DNA from: Microcaldota archaeon
Lineage (GTDB): Archaea; Micrarchaeota; Micrarchaeia; Anstonellales; Anstonellaceae
Direction of reading: 5' to 3'
DNA: 6,277 bases
NCBI GenBank assembly: GCA_026396355.1
Contig: JAPLWY010000005.1
Span: 1 to 6,277 of the forward strand
In this document: one piece after another, positions 1 through 5,466 of the stretch
Layout: every line of letters begins with the position of its first letter
How positions within the stretch are numbered: position 1 is the stretch's first letter
Notes under the pieces: generated by a model
Seen by the model: the letters and a program-made list of their open reading frames with translations, nothing else
The model's database searches: none
Told to the model about the DNA's origin: nothing
Made by a program: the position numbers and the translations under genes

Positions 1-556
1 GCATCATGATTACCTTGTTCTCTTTTCCTGAGGGGGAAGTGATTGAGCAGATTTGGTCTGTCACCGTGAAAGTGCCGTCCTTTATCTCCTGCACCTTGCC
101 GTCCATTGGCGAGAGTATCTTGTGAAGGATGATTTCGGTTTCCTGCACAGTGCCCAGTATGTCGCCTGCCTTTACGGATTGACCGTTCTTGGCAACTGCA
201 GTGAATTCCCATTTCTTGTCCCTGTCCAGCGAGTTTGCGGAAAGTCCGCGGGTGATGAATGCGCCTCCTTTCTCGGCCATTACGTTGAGAGGGCGCTGTA
301 TGCCGTCGTAAATGCTGGTGAGAAGGCCTGGTCCAAGCTCAACTGAGAGGGGCTCGTTGGTGGTTTCCACAGGCTCGCCAGGGCGCAGCCCGTTGGTGTC
401 CTCGTAAACCTGGATAGTGGAGGTGTCGCCCACTATCTTGATTATTTCGCCTGTGAGCCGCTCAGTGCCCACCTTGACCACGTCGTACATCCTGGCGCCG
501 ACCAATCCGCGCGCCTCCACGACCGGCCCTGAAATCCTGTGCAATACTCCAACCAT
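1..556 (-). CDS. atpA: A-type ATP synthase catalytic subunit A, N-terminal part (runs off the window)
   Basis: The first 185 codons of the catalytic A subunit are present. In the complete protein, A alternates with B in the cytoplasmic A3B3 head and hydrolyses or makes ATP. The visible part starts MVGVLHRISGPVVEARGL, the usual N-terminal beta-barrel of A/B subunits, with GPLLTS-like element ELGPGLLTSIYDGIQRPL at about residues 73-90. From about residue 110 it enters the 'non-homologous' insert that separates A from B and F-type beta subunits; the segment around residues 145-155 (KILSPMDGKV) is typical of it. The P-loop lies beyond the window edge. The start ATG (556-554) follows a strong GAGGTG site with a 5 nt gap and lies 22 nt after the F stop. 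The reading frame is clean throughout, unlike the three genes before it. Identification is firm; only completeness is unknown. Confidence 0.96.
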   Translation of the reverse strand, partial: MVGVLHRISGPVVEARGLVGARMYDVVKVGTERLTGEIIKIVGDTSTIQVYEDTNGLRPGEPVETTNEPLSVELGPGLLTSIYDGIQRPLNVMAEKGGAFITRGLSANSLDRDKKWEFTAVAKNGQSVKAGDILGTVQETEIILHKILSPMDGKVQEIKDGTFTVTDQICSITSPSGKENKVIMM

Positions 557-561
557 AACAA

Positions 562-567
562 CACCTC
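562..567 (-). promoter_or_regulatory. Ribosome binding site of subunit A
   Basis: GAGGTG on the minus strand lies 5 nt before the ATG at 556. It fixes the start of subunit A and gives it its own strong initiation signal in the short F-A gap. Confidence 0.8.
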
Positions 568-578
568 ATTAGCATCAA

Positions 579-931
579 TTACTTTTTTGTCAAATCCACG
601 CCAAGCGCGCGCTTTATCAGCTTCGAGAGCGATTCGGCCTGCTCGATCGGGCCGGATATGCCCGGGATTGCCACTACAACCGGCTTTGCAGTCGCTTCGA
701 TGCGCTTCTTGAGGCGCCAGTCGCAGCTTTCCACTCCACCAATCGCTCGTCAACTATTATTATGCCGTATTTCTCGTCTGAGAGAAGCTCGGAGAGCTTG
801 TTCTCGGCCTCCTGCCCTGAGAGCTGGAACGTGTGCTCCACTCCTGCAAGCCTAAAGCCTGTCGCAGTTGCAGAATCCGAAATAACCGCGATTTTTTCCT
901 TGTTTTCCCCTGCCTTGCGTTCGCCTGCCAT
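579..931 (-). CDS. atpF: A-type ATP synthase subunit F (central stalk), with an apparent frameshift
   Basis: F is the small Rossmann-like central-stalk subunit that binds D and modulates head activity. The first frame, from ATG 931, has KIAVISDSATATGFRLAGV (about residues 13-31) and KYGIIIVDERLVE (about 54-66). This is the F pattern: a nucleotide-fold-like strand, then a 'T.GFRLAGV' turn, then a buried strand. That frame then degenerates and stops near 674. The correct ending lies in another frame: DWRLKKRIEATAKPVVVAIPG, then a tail ending KRALGVDLTKK and a TAA at 581-579. The switch falls at about 727-740 and behaves like loss of one base (or gain of two). With one base restored the protein has 117 residues, close to the usual 100-110. 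ATG 931 lies 4 nt after the C stop; TTG 934 is a less likely start. Family identity is firm; whether the lesion is real is unknown. Confidence 0.88.
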
Positions 932-935
932 CAAA

Positions 936-2088
936 TCAACCGACCAATATCAGCATGCCTGAGACTTTTTCCTGGGGAAGGCCAAGCGCCTTGCCCCTCA
1001 CGATTTTCTGTATGTTGTGCATTTCCTCCTCCTTGAGGAAAATCATGCCCACAAGTGCGCCTATTGACATCACGCTTCTGTACATTGCCTTGAGGCTGCG
1101 CCTTGCAAGCGAGCGCTCGAAAACAACCTCGAAATGGGAAAGCTGCCTGTCAGAGGCGTAAAGCTTCTCGGCCTCGGTGAATTCCCCTTTCCCGGTTTCG
1201 GAAATGAAAAATGAGGTGGCAATTGGAAGAAGCTCTGCCAAGTCCTTTGCAGATGCCATTTTCTCAAGCGCGGCTGCCGCCGCCCACAAAATGCTCAAGC
1301 CCTGTTTTCTTGTCAGCGCCGCCGCGCTTGAGGCGCATCGCAGTCGTTATGTTTTTCACGTCTGCCTCTGAGCGAAGGAGCCCCAGTATTATGCTGGCGT
1401 CCTTTTCGCCCGCGCCCACTGCGGATGCTGCCATTTCATAGTAGTAAATGTCAAGGGAAGACAGGAAAAGCTCGAGCTTGCCCTCGTCGGACGGGTTCTG
1501 GAAGAGCAGTTTTATCTGCGCCCTTGGCAGCCTCTTGATTGAGGCTGAGGAGAGGAATTTTGCGCCGAATTCGGTCCCGCGTATTGAGGCATAAAGCTCG
1601 TCTGCATTGCCTGCGTTGAATATCTGCTCAAGCTCCTTTTGCGAGGTGTCCCCTGCAGGGACCAGGAGCCTGCGCATCTCCTCGATATTCTTGCCAAGCT
1701 TTTTCGAGAGCAGCACTGCCTTGAGATTGTGGACATCGTAGCGGGAAAGTATTGCCTTGAGGGTGGCCTTGCTCTCGGTCGGGGCGATGCGCAGTATTTT
1801 CTGCGCCGTCCTTGCGAAGTTCCTGCTGATTGCAAGCTCCACCCGTTCTTCATCGGTAATTTTCGGGGGCATGCTGCCAAAGTCGTTCCTGTATGAGGTG
1901 TGGGAGAGGTATTCCGCCACTGCGGCATTGGTGTGCACCTTGAGGAGGTCCTCGTACTGCCGCCTTGCCACAAGCGAGGGGCGCATTGCGCGCACCCTGG
2001 CATTTGCATAGCCATATACCATTGGGCGGAAGGAAAGGCGCGAGCGCACCTTGCCAAGAATCCCTGCCTTTTTCTTGTTGGGTAGCAT
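936..2088 (-). CDS. atpC: A-type ATP synthase subunit C (V-type d-like), with an apparent frameshift
   Basis: C is the funnel-shaped, all-helical subunit that sits on the K ring and couples it to the central shaft. The N-terminal signature YGYANARVRAM (residues 25-35) is characteristic of archaeal C subunits. It is followed by helical repeats including VHNLKAVLLSKKLG near residue 120 and ADVKNITTAMRLKRGGADK near 240-260, the typical 'D..NI...LR.K' element. That frame ends in TGA at 1266-1264 just after GGGSRA. The C-terminal part, LEKMASAKDLAELL through NIQKIVRGKALGLPQEKV, lies in the +1 frame and ends at TGA 938-936. The switch lies at 1266-1294 in a GGC/GCC-rich run and looks like one extra base (or two missing). 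The corrected protein has about 383 residues, normal or slightly long for the family. ATG 2088 lies 15 nt after the E stop with only a weak Shine-Dalgarno sequence, so coupled reinitiation is plausible. Confidence 0.92.
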
Positions 2089-2103
2089 AATTTCACACTG
2101 CCA

Positions 2104-2642
2104 TCAGAAAAGCCTGTCGTAAATCTCCTTGCGAAGCTGGGGCTTTTTCTGCGCGAATATTTCCTCGATCGTCTTATTCGTGCGCACCTTGCCGTTCTGG
2201 CCTTCCACTATGACTCCGCCGCAGTATTCCGGGGGGAGTTTTTTGGTGGCATAGCCTGAAACCAGTTGCCTGTCCTCGTCGCGCACATAAAGCACCGGCT
2301 TTTCGGAGCCAAGCTCCTGCCAAGAAGCATTGGGTATGAGCTTTTGCGCAATGAGGCTGCCTTGAATTCGTGCCAGACCTGGGAGATGCATTCCTCCACC
2401 GCCTCGTCGCGCGCCTCGTCCACCATTTTCTTCGCCGCGAGCTTTGCGGAGGTTATGCGCTCCGATGACTCCTGCTTCGAGAATTCGGATGCCTCCTTTT
2501 TCGCGGCTTTCACTGACTCTTCCGCCTTTGCGCGCGCCTCGTCCATTATCCTCTCCGCGCTTTTTTCAGCGGCATGGAGAAGCTTCCTGCCGTCGGCTTC
2601 CGCGTTCTTGTGGAGCTCCGATGAGAGTTCTTCGAATCCCAT
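2104..2642 (-). CDS. atpE: A-type ATP synthase subunit E (peripheral stalk), with an apparent frameshift
   Basis: E pairs with H to form the peripheral stalks that hold the head against rotation. Residues 1-85 are a charged, Ala-rich coiled coil (AEKSAERIMDEARAKAEESV and similar). They lead into the globular part HEFKAASLRKSSYPMLLGR (residues 91-109), matching the 'Y..LL..L' element of the family. The frame then loses similarity. The correct C-terminus continues in another frame as ELGSEKPVLYVRDEDRQLV, then GGVIVEGQNGKVRTNKTIEE, ending RKEIYDRLF with TGA at 2106-2104. The switch lies at about 2314-2325 and behaves like a 3n+1 deletion. The repaired protein has about 179 residues, short of the usual 190-205. 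More than one base may therefore be missing in the linker before ELGSEK. The start ATG 2642 has a GGAGG site 7 nt upstream. Subunit identity is firm. Confidence 0.9.
2305..2317. repeat. Small palindrome at the subunit E frame break
   Basis: GGAGC-CAA-GCTCC is a perfect inverted repeat with 5 nt arms. The direct repeat GCCAAG at 2308-2313 and 2319-2324 overlaps it. Both sit on the point where subunit E changes frame. Such short structures can promote small deletions in replication, or base-calling and assembly slips. Confidence 0.6.
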
Positions 2643-2649
2643 ATCATAT

Positions 2650-2654
2650 CCTCC
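2650..2654 (-). promoter_or_regulatory. Ribosome binding site of subunit E
   Basis: GGAGG on the minus strand lies 7 nt before ATG 2642. It selects this start (MGFEEL) over upstream codons in the same frame, which would translate the hairpin spacer. Confidence 0.8.
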
Positions 2655-2708
2655 GAATCGCCTGTTCCCTTGGGGACAGGGTTTGCGCACCCCGAAATGC
2701 GCTGCAAG

Positions 2709-2733
2709 CCTGCGGGGAAAAAAAGCCCGCAGG
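2709..2733 (-). terminator. Hairpin with oligo-T loop downstream of subunit K
   Basis: The minus strand reads an 8 bp GC-rich stem (CCTGCGGG pairing with CCCGCAGG) around a loop containing seven T. It begins 27 nt after the K stop. The T-tract lies in the loop, not after the stem, so it is not a bacterial-type terminator. Archaeal polymerase can terminate on U-tracts alone, so partial termination or RNA processing here is possible. Confidence 0.4.
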
Positions 2734-2759
2734 GCAGTGCCGGTGTGCGATTTTTTGCC

Positions 2760-3026
2760 TTAAGCCACTGGCGCGGCCGCGACAGCGGTTGCCTTGCCTA
2801 TCTCGCCGAACAGCAGGAAAGCAACCACGAATCCGAGCAGCACTATCAGCTCAGGAAGCGCCATGTAAATTATCAGCTTGAACGTGTCCTCGGGCCTCTC
2901 CGCAATCACGCCCATGATGGACGAGCCGATTGATGCCTGCGCCCATGCAGTGCCGAGTGCGCCGCCAAACATTGCGATTGACGCGGCAATTGCGTAAGCG
3001 CCTGGGTTTTCCAACAACGATACCAT
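2760..3026 (-). CDS. atpK: A-type ATP synthase proteolipid subunit K (c ring)
   Basis: K has 88 residues and two membrane helices, forming the rotor ring that carries H+ or Na+. Helix 1 spans about residues 10-42 and is Gly/Ala-rich (MFGGALGTAWAQASIGSSIMG). A polar loop follows (AERPED, 42-47). Helix 2 spans about 50-74 with the ion-carrying Glu59 in ALPELIVLLG. Helix-1 Gln30 lies in the position of the ligand glutamine of sodium-binding c subunits. However, the Ser/Thr usually after the glutamate and the Tyr further on are both Leu here (60 and 64). A Gly/Ala-rich tail (KATAVAAAPVA) follows helix 2. I chose ATG 3026 because GAGGTG (3038-3033) lies 6 nt upstream; the in-frame GTG at 3035 is part of that site. 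It is a single-hairpin form, not the fused four-helix type. Confidence 0.95.
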   Translation of the reverse strand: MVSLLENPGAYAIAASIAMFGGALGTAWAQASIGSSIMGVIAERPEDTFKLIIYMALPELIVLLGFVVAFLLFGEIGKATAVAAAPVA

Positions 3027-3032
3027 TTCACA

Positions 3033-3038
3033 CACCTC
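3033..3038 (-). promoter_or_regulatory. Ribosome binding site of subunit K
   Basis: GAGGTG on the minus strand lies 6 nt before ATG 3026. It decides the start: the in-frame GTG at 3035-3033 lies inside this site and is unlikely to initiate. Confidence 0.82.
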
Positions 3039-3058
3039 TTGTTTTTTTCTCAGAGTCG

Positions 3059-4942
3059 TCAGACTTCATGAGTATAAATCCGCCTCGCGGTGAACGGGCT
3101 GAATTTGGACCCGTTGCCCTTGTAGAACTTGCCGAAGAACTCCACCACATTCAGCCTGGCGCCGTGTATGAGCGATTCGAACATCGCAAGCACGCACGAT
3201 GCAAGGTGGGCCAGAACGTAGAGAGCGGCAATCACTATGAACATGAGAATTCCAACTGGGGTGAGCTCGAGTTTTGGCATCAGAAGCTCGTTTATGGCCT
3301 CGGCAAGTATCACCCCTCCCACGCCGACTGCGGCGATACGAAGATAGGACATCACGTTGCTCACCAGCCCGGGTATTTCGACTGCGCTCAATATGCCTTC
3401 AGTCATCACCAGCCCGACAAGCGAGATGGCGAACACTGCGACCGAGGGCATGCCCAGCCAGGGCATTATATTATACATGAATGAGGCAATCATCATGAAG
3501 CCTGACAGCTGTATGCCCAGCCAGCAGAGTTTTGCGATTGCGTGCTTCCTGCTGTGGTGCCACTCGTTTATCGCCCCGATTATGAAGCCAAGCGCAATGT
3601 GTGCCATGCCCACCATTATTGAAAGCAGCATCAGCATGGTGATTGAGGACACCCTGTGCACGCCTTCGTAGAGCACGACATTGGTGAACCCGAACAATCC
3701 GAGCAGGTGGGTGTGGGTGAAGCCGAAATACTCGTTGAATATTATGCCCATTATGAATGCAGGCACGGCCGAGATTGCCCAGATGAGCGCAACCTGGTTC
3801 AGAAGCGAGCCTTTCTCGGATTTCTTGACAATTGCGAATGCAAGCAGGAAGGAAAGGAATGCGTAGCCTGCGTCGCCCATGATGAGCGCGTACATGAGGG
3901 GAACTGTGAACATCAGTATGAGCGAGGGGTCGATTTCAGAGTATTGCGGGGTGGAGATGAATTCCACCAGGTATTCGAAAGGCTTGACTGCGGGCGGGTT
4001 GTCAAGAAGTGTTGGAGGAGTTTCCTCGTGCGAGACTCCTGCCTGGGACAGGAAAACCTTTTTGCCGAACTTGGAGTTCAATTCAGACTGCAAGTGAGGA
4101 TATTTCGAGGCCTCTATCCACCCTTCAATGAAGTAAAGCAACTGGCTTGCTCCGAAAAGCGCCACTATTTTTGCGCGGTCGGCCTCAATTGAAAGCGCCT
4201 CCTCAACAGATAGAAGGGAGCTGTATTTTGAGTCTGAGAATTTCTGCAGCCTCTTTGCGCACTGCTCCTGCTTTGCGCGGATGCCAGCTTCCTTTTCGGC
4301 AAGCGAAACAAGCTCGGCTTTCGGAGTGGAGGAGATTTGCGGAAGAGGCATGACTTGCCCGAGCTCCTCTATTTGCTTGTGGCTGGAGGAGCTTTTTATT
4401 GCAATCAGGAATATTGTGGAGGCCTTGCCCTGCGAGAATGCGAATGCGCAGTTCTTCGCTGATTCAAGTGCCTGCTTTGCGATTGCGGCCTTGTTGGCAG
4501 GGGTGCGCAGCATGAAAAAGCGAAGCGTTGGGGAGGAGAGCTTGGAGAAGTCGATTTCCAACCCTTCCAATCCTGCAAGCGCATTTTGCGAAGCGAGGTT
4601 TGCCTCAAGCGCGCGCGCAGCCTCGTCGCGCTCGCGTATTGCGTTGTATGCGGTTTCGGCATCCTCAATAAGCGCGTCAGCCTCGCTTAGCGGGCTTTCC
4701 ACTGCCTGCTTTTTTTTCTGCTGTTTTGCAGCTTTTGGAAGAAGCTCGATGAGAGAGCGTATGCGCACCAGCCGGGAGGATATTTCGTCGTAGGATGCTG
4801 AGGGGCCGGCGCGCTCAAGCTCAGGCAGGTGAGAGTCGGTTATGTGCACTGCGGAAAGATCGTGCAGCGCTTTGATTACTTGGGCAGCATGTGTCTTGAG
4901 ACAGATTGCCCTGATCTTGGTCATCTTCACAGGCCGCATCAT
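3059..4942 (-). CDS. atpI: A-type ATP synthase membrane subunit I (V-type a-like)
   Basis: This is an intact 627-residue stator subunit that forms the ion half-channels beside the K ring and anchors the peripheral stalks. Residues 1-330 are the cytoplasmic arm, including a charged helical hairpin at about 55-120 and a second coiled segment at about 205-235. The membrane domain follows from about 337, with roughly eight helices. Helix 1-2 carries YALIMGDAGYAF (351-362), the family's GDxGYG-type element. A late helix holds VMSYLRIAAVGVGGVILAEA (530-549), where Arg535 matches the essential arginine that faces the c-ring glutamate. ESLIHGARLNVVEFFGKFY (589-607) and KFSPF are the conserved end. 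The start ATG 4942 has AGGTG 7 nt upstream; a second ATG follows directly. It lies 10 nt after H and 32 nt before K. Length is normal for the family (about 620-660). Confidence 0.97.
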   Translation of the reverse strand: MMRPVKMTKIRAICLKTHAAQVIKALHDLSAVHITDSHLPELERAGPSASYDEISSRLVRIRSLIELLPKAAKQQKKKQAVESPLSEADALIEDAETAYNAIRERDEAARALEANLASQNALAGLEGLEIDFSKLSSPTLRFFMLRTPANKAAIAKQALESAKNCAFAFSQGKASTIFLIAIKSSSSHKQIEELGQVMPLPQISSTPKAELVSLAEKEAGIRAKQEQCAKRLQKFSDSKYSSLLSVEEALSIEADRAKIVALFGASQLLYFIEGWIEASKYPHLQSELNSKFGKKVFLSQAGVSHEETPPTLLDNPPAVKPFEYLVEFISTPQYSEIDPSLILMFTVPLMYALIMGDAGYAFLSFLLAFAIVKKSEKGSLLNQVALIWAISAVPAFIMGIIFNEYFGFTHTHLLGLFGFTNVVLYEGVHRVSSITMLMLLSIMVGMAHIALGFIIGAINEWHHSRKHAIAKLCWLGIQLSGFMMIASFMYNIMPWLGMPSVAVFAISLVGLVMTEGILSAVEIPGLVSNVMSYLRIAAVGVGGVILAEAINELLMPKLELTPVGILMFIVIAALYVLAHLASCVLAMFESLIHGARLNVVEFFGKFYKGNGSKFSPFTARRIYTHEV

Positions 4943-4949
4943 GCAAGCA

Positions 4950-4954
4950 CACCT
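4950..4954 (-). promoter_or_regulatory. Ribosome binding site of subunit I, overlapping the H stop
   Basis: AGGTG on the minus strand lies 7 nt before ATG 4942. Its first two bases are the last two of the TAG stop of subunit H (4955-4953). This arrangement suits coupling of I translation to termination of H. Confidence 0.75.
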
Positions 4955-5306
4955 AAAGCCCTGACAGCTTTGCCACTTCTGAATCCGGCAGGCGCTTTGC
5001 CTTTATTGTCCCTGCCTGCTTCCTGGCCGCCCCTAATATTGAATGTATTTCCGAGTCGGTCGCTTCCCTTTCCTTTGTGATTATGATGTTTTTCGCCTCA
5101 ACTGCTTTTTGCTGCGCTTTTGCGGCAATCTCGACCGCCTGCTCGCGCGCGGCAGCCTCTATCTGCGCTGCCTGCTCCTTTGCCGCCTCTATGCGCTGCG
5201 ATGCTGACTTTTCCGCCTCGCGCAAGGTTCGCACTTGGGAGATGAAATCGTCGGCGCCATGCGAATGGTGACTGCCCTGGTTACTGACTGCTGAGCCTTT
5301 GTCCAT
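4953..5306 (-). CDS. ahaH: A-type ATP synthase subunit H (peripheral stalk coiled coil)
   Basis: H is the small, nearly all-helical partner of E in the peripheral stalk. From about residue 18 the protein is one long Ala/Glu/Lys/Gln-rich helix (VRTLREAEKSASQRIEAAKE, then AAKAQQKAVEAKNIIITKER). Short interruptions fit the right-handed coiled coil of this family. It ends in a short segment with KRLPDSEVAKLSGL. The first 20 residues are poorly structured and include GSHHSHGADD. Length is 117 residues, slightly over the usual 100-110. ATG 5306 is preferred because AGGTGA (5318-5313) lies 6 nt upstream; ATG 5312 in the same frame directly abuts that site and would add only MK. It is the first gene of the operon after the promoter region. 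Sequence alone is low complexity, so the call rests largely on its place before I and its length. Confidence 0.88.
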   Translation of the reverse strand: MDKGSAVSNQGSHHSHGADDFISQVRTLREAEKSASQRIEAAKEQAAQIEAAAREQAVEIAAKAQQKAVEAKNIIITKEREATDSEIHSILGAARKQAGTIKAKRLPDSEVAKLSGL

Positions 5307-5312
5307 TTTCAT

Positions 5313-5318
5313 TCACCT
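5313..5318 (-). promoter_or_regulatory. Ribosome binding site of subunit H
   Basis: AGGTGA on the minus strand lies 6 nt before ATG 5306 and 0 nt before ATG 5312. The spacing favours the second ATG as the true start. Confidence 0.65.
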
Positions 5319-5337
5319 ATTTTTTTGGTTGCCCGCA

Positions 5338-5362
5338 TGAAAAATTTCGTGGAAATTTTTCA
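5338..5362 (-). repeat. Perfect inverted repeat 1 in the ATPase operon leader
   Basis: Two perfect 11 nt arms, TGAAAAATTTC and GAAATTTTTCA, surround a 3 nt centre. As RNA this is an AU-rich hairpin about 20 nt upstream of the H ribosome binding site. It could be an operator or a leader hairpin; no U-run follows it on the minus strand. Confidence 0.75.
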
Positions 5363-5364
5363 GC

Positions 5365-5388
5365 AGTGTAAATTATCAGATTTACACT
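5365..5388 (-). repeat. Perfect inverted repeat 2 (operator-like) before the ATPase operon
   Basis: Arms AGTGTAAAT and ATTTACACT (9 nt each, perfect) surround a 6 nt centre. It lies 2 nt from inverted repeat 1. The shape is that of a dimeric regulator site. It lies about 20-45 nt downstream of a TATA-like element at 5406-5411, so it would cover the start site if that element is used. Confidence 0.7.
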
Positions 5389-5393
5389 ACAAC

Positions 5394-5399
5394 AAAAAA
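5394..5399 (-). terminator. Oligo-T tract after the ribL-like gene
   Basis: A run of six T on the minus strand lies 67 nt past the ribL-like stop. Archaeal termination can occur on such U-tracts, so it may end the asnS-ribL transcript. It also lies close to the likely ATPase transcription start, so its role is uncertain. Confidence 0.3.
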
Positions 5400-5405
5400 G
5401 TTGAG

Positions 5406-5434
5406 TTATATCGGGTTATTGGTTTTTAAATATG
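5406..5434 (-). promoter_or_regulatory. Candidate promoter region of the ATPase operon
   Basis: Two TATA-like elements lie on the minus strand: ATATTTAAAAACC (5434-5422) and GATATAAC (5412-5405). With archaeal spacing of about 25 nt they would place the start near 5400 or near 5383. I cannot choose between them. A clear BRE is not visible. The location, between the ribL-like stop and subunit H, is where the operon promoter is expected. Confidence 0.45.
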
Positions 5435-5466
5435 ATGCTGAGGATGCGCTTTTACGGCGTTAGGGA

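Larger units (their letters stand above)
2643..2759 (-). promoter_or_regulatory. K-E spacer with two hairpins
   Basis: This is the only sizeable gap inside the ATPase operon. Just past the K stop is a perfect 8 bp stem, CCTGCGGG / CCCGCAGG on the minus strand (about 2709-2733), with T7 in its 9 nt loop. A second, imperfect hairpin (CCTGT...ACAGG arms, 2661-2680) precedes the E ribosome binding site. GGAGG at 2650-2654 serves E. Known operons of this type need many more copies of K than of the other subunits. The structures may therefore act as a partial terminator or as an mRNA-stabilising processing site. That role is inference; the stems are seen directly. Confidence 0.6.

Noticed and set aside
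727..740. A -1 programmed frameshift in subunit F.
   Set aside because: No X-XXY-YYZ slippery heptamer is present in the right frame at the switch; a missing base explains it more simply.
442..753. A minus-strand open frame across the F-A junction (103 codons).
   Set aside because: It is out of frame with both F and A, has unusual Trp/Cys/Arg-rich sequence, and both true frames show clear family motifs.
2266..2763. A 165-codon plus-strand open frame opposite subunit E.
   Set aside because: Its Ser/Ala/Phe-rich composition is the mirror of the Ala/Glu/Lys coiled coil on the minus strand; it is a shadow of E.
3027..3035. An upstream GTG start for subunit K at 3035.
   Set aside because: The GTG is part of the GAGGTG ribosome binding site for ATG 3026, so it would leave no site of its own.
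3656..4192. A 178-codon open frame on the plus strand.
   Set aside because: It lies wholly antisense to the intact subunit I gene, has low-complexity, non-family-like sequence, and no ribosome binding site that would set it apart.
5338..5388. The two inverted repeats as ends of a mobile element or a mini CRISPR array.
   Set aside because: The repeats differ from each other, there is no transposase, target duplication or spacer series, and they sit in a normal promoter position.
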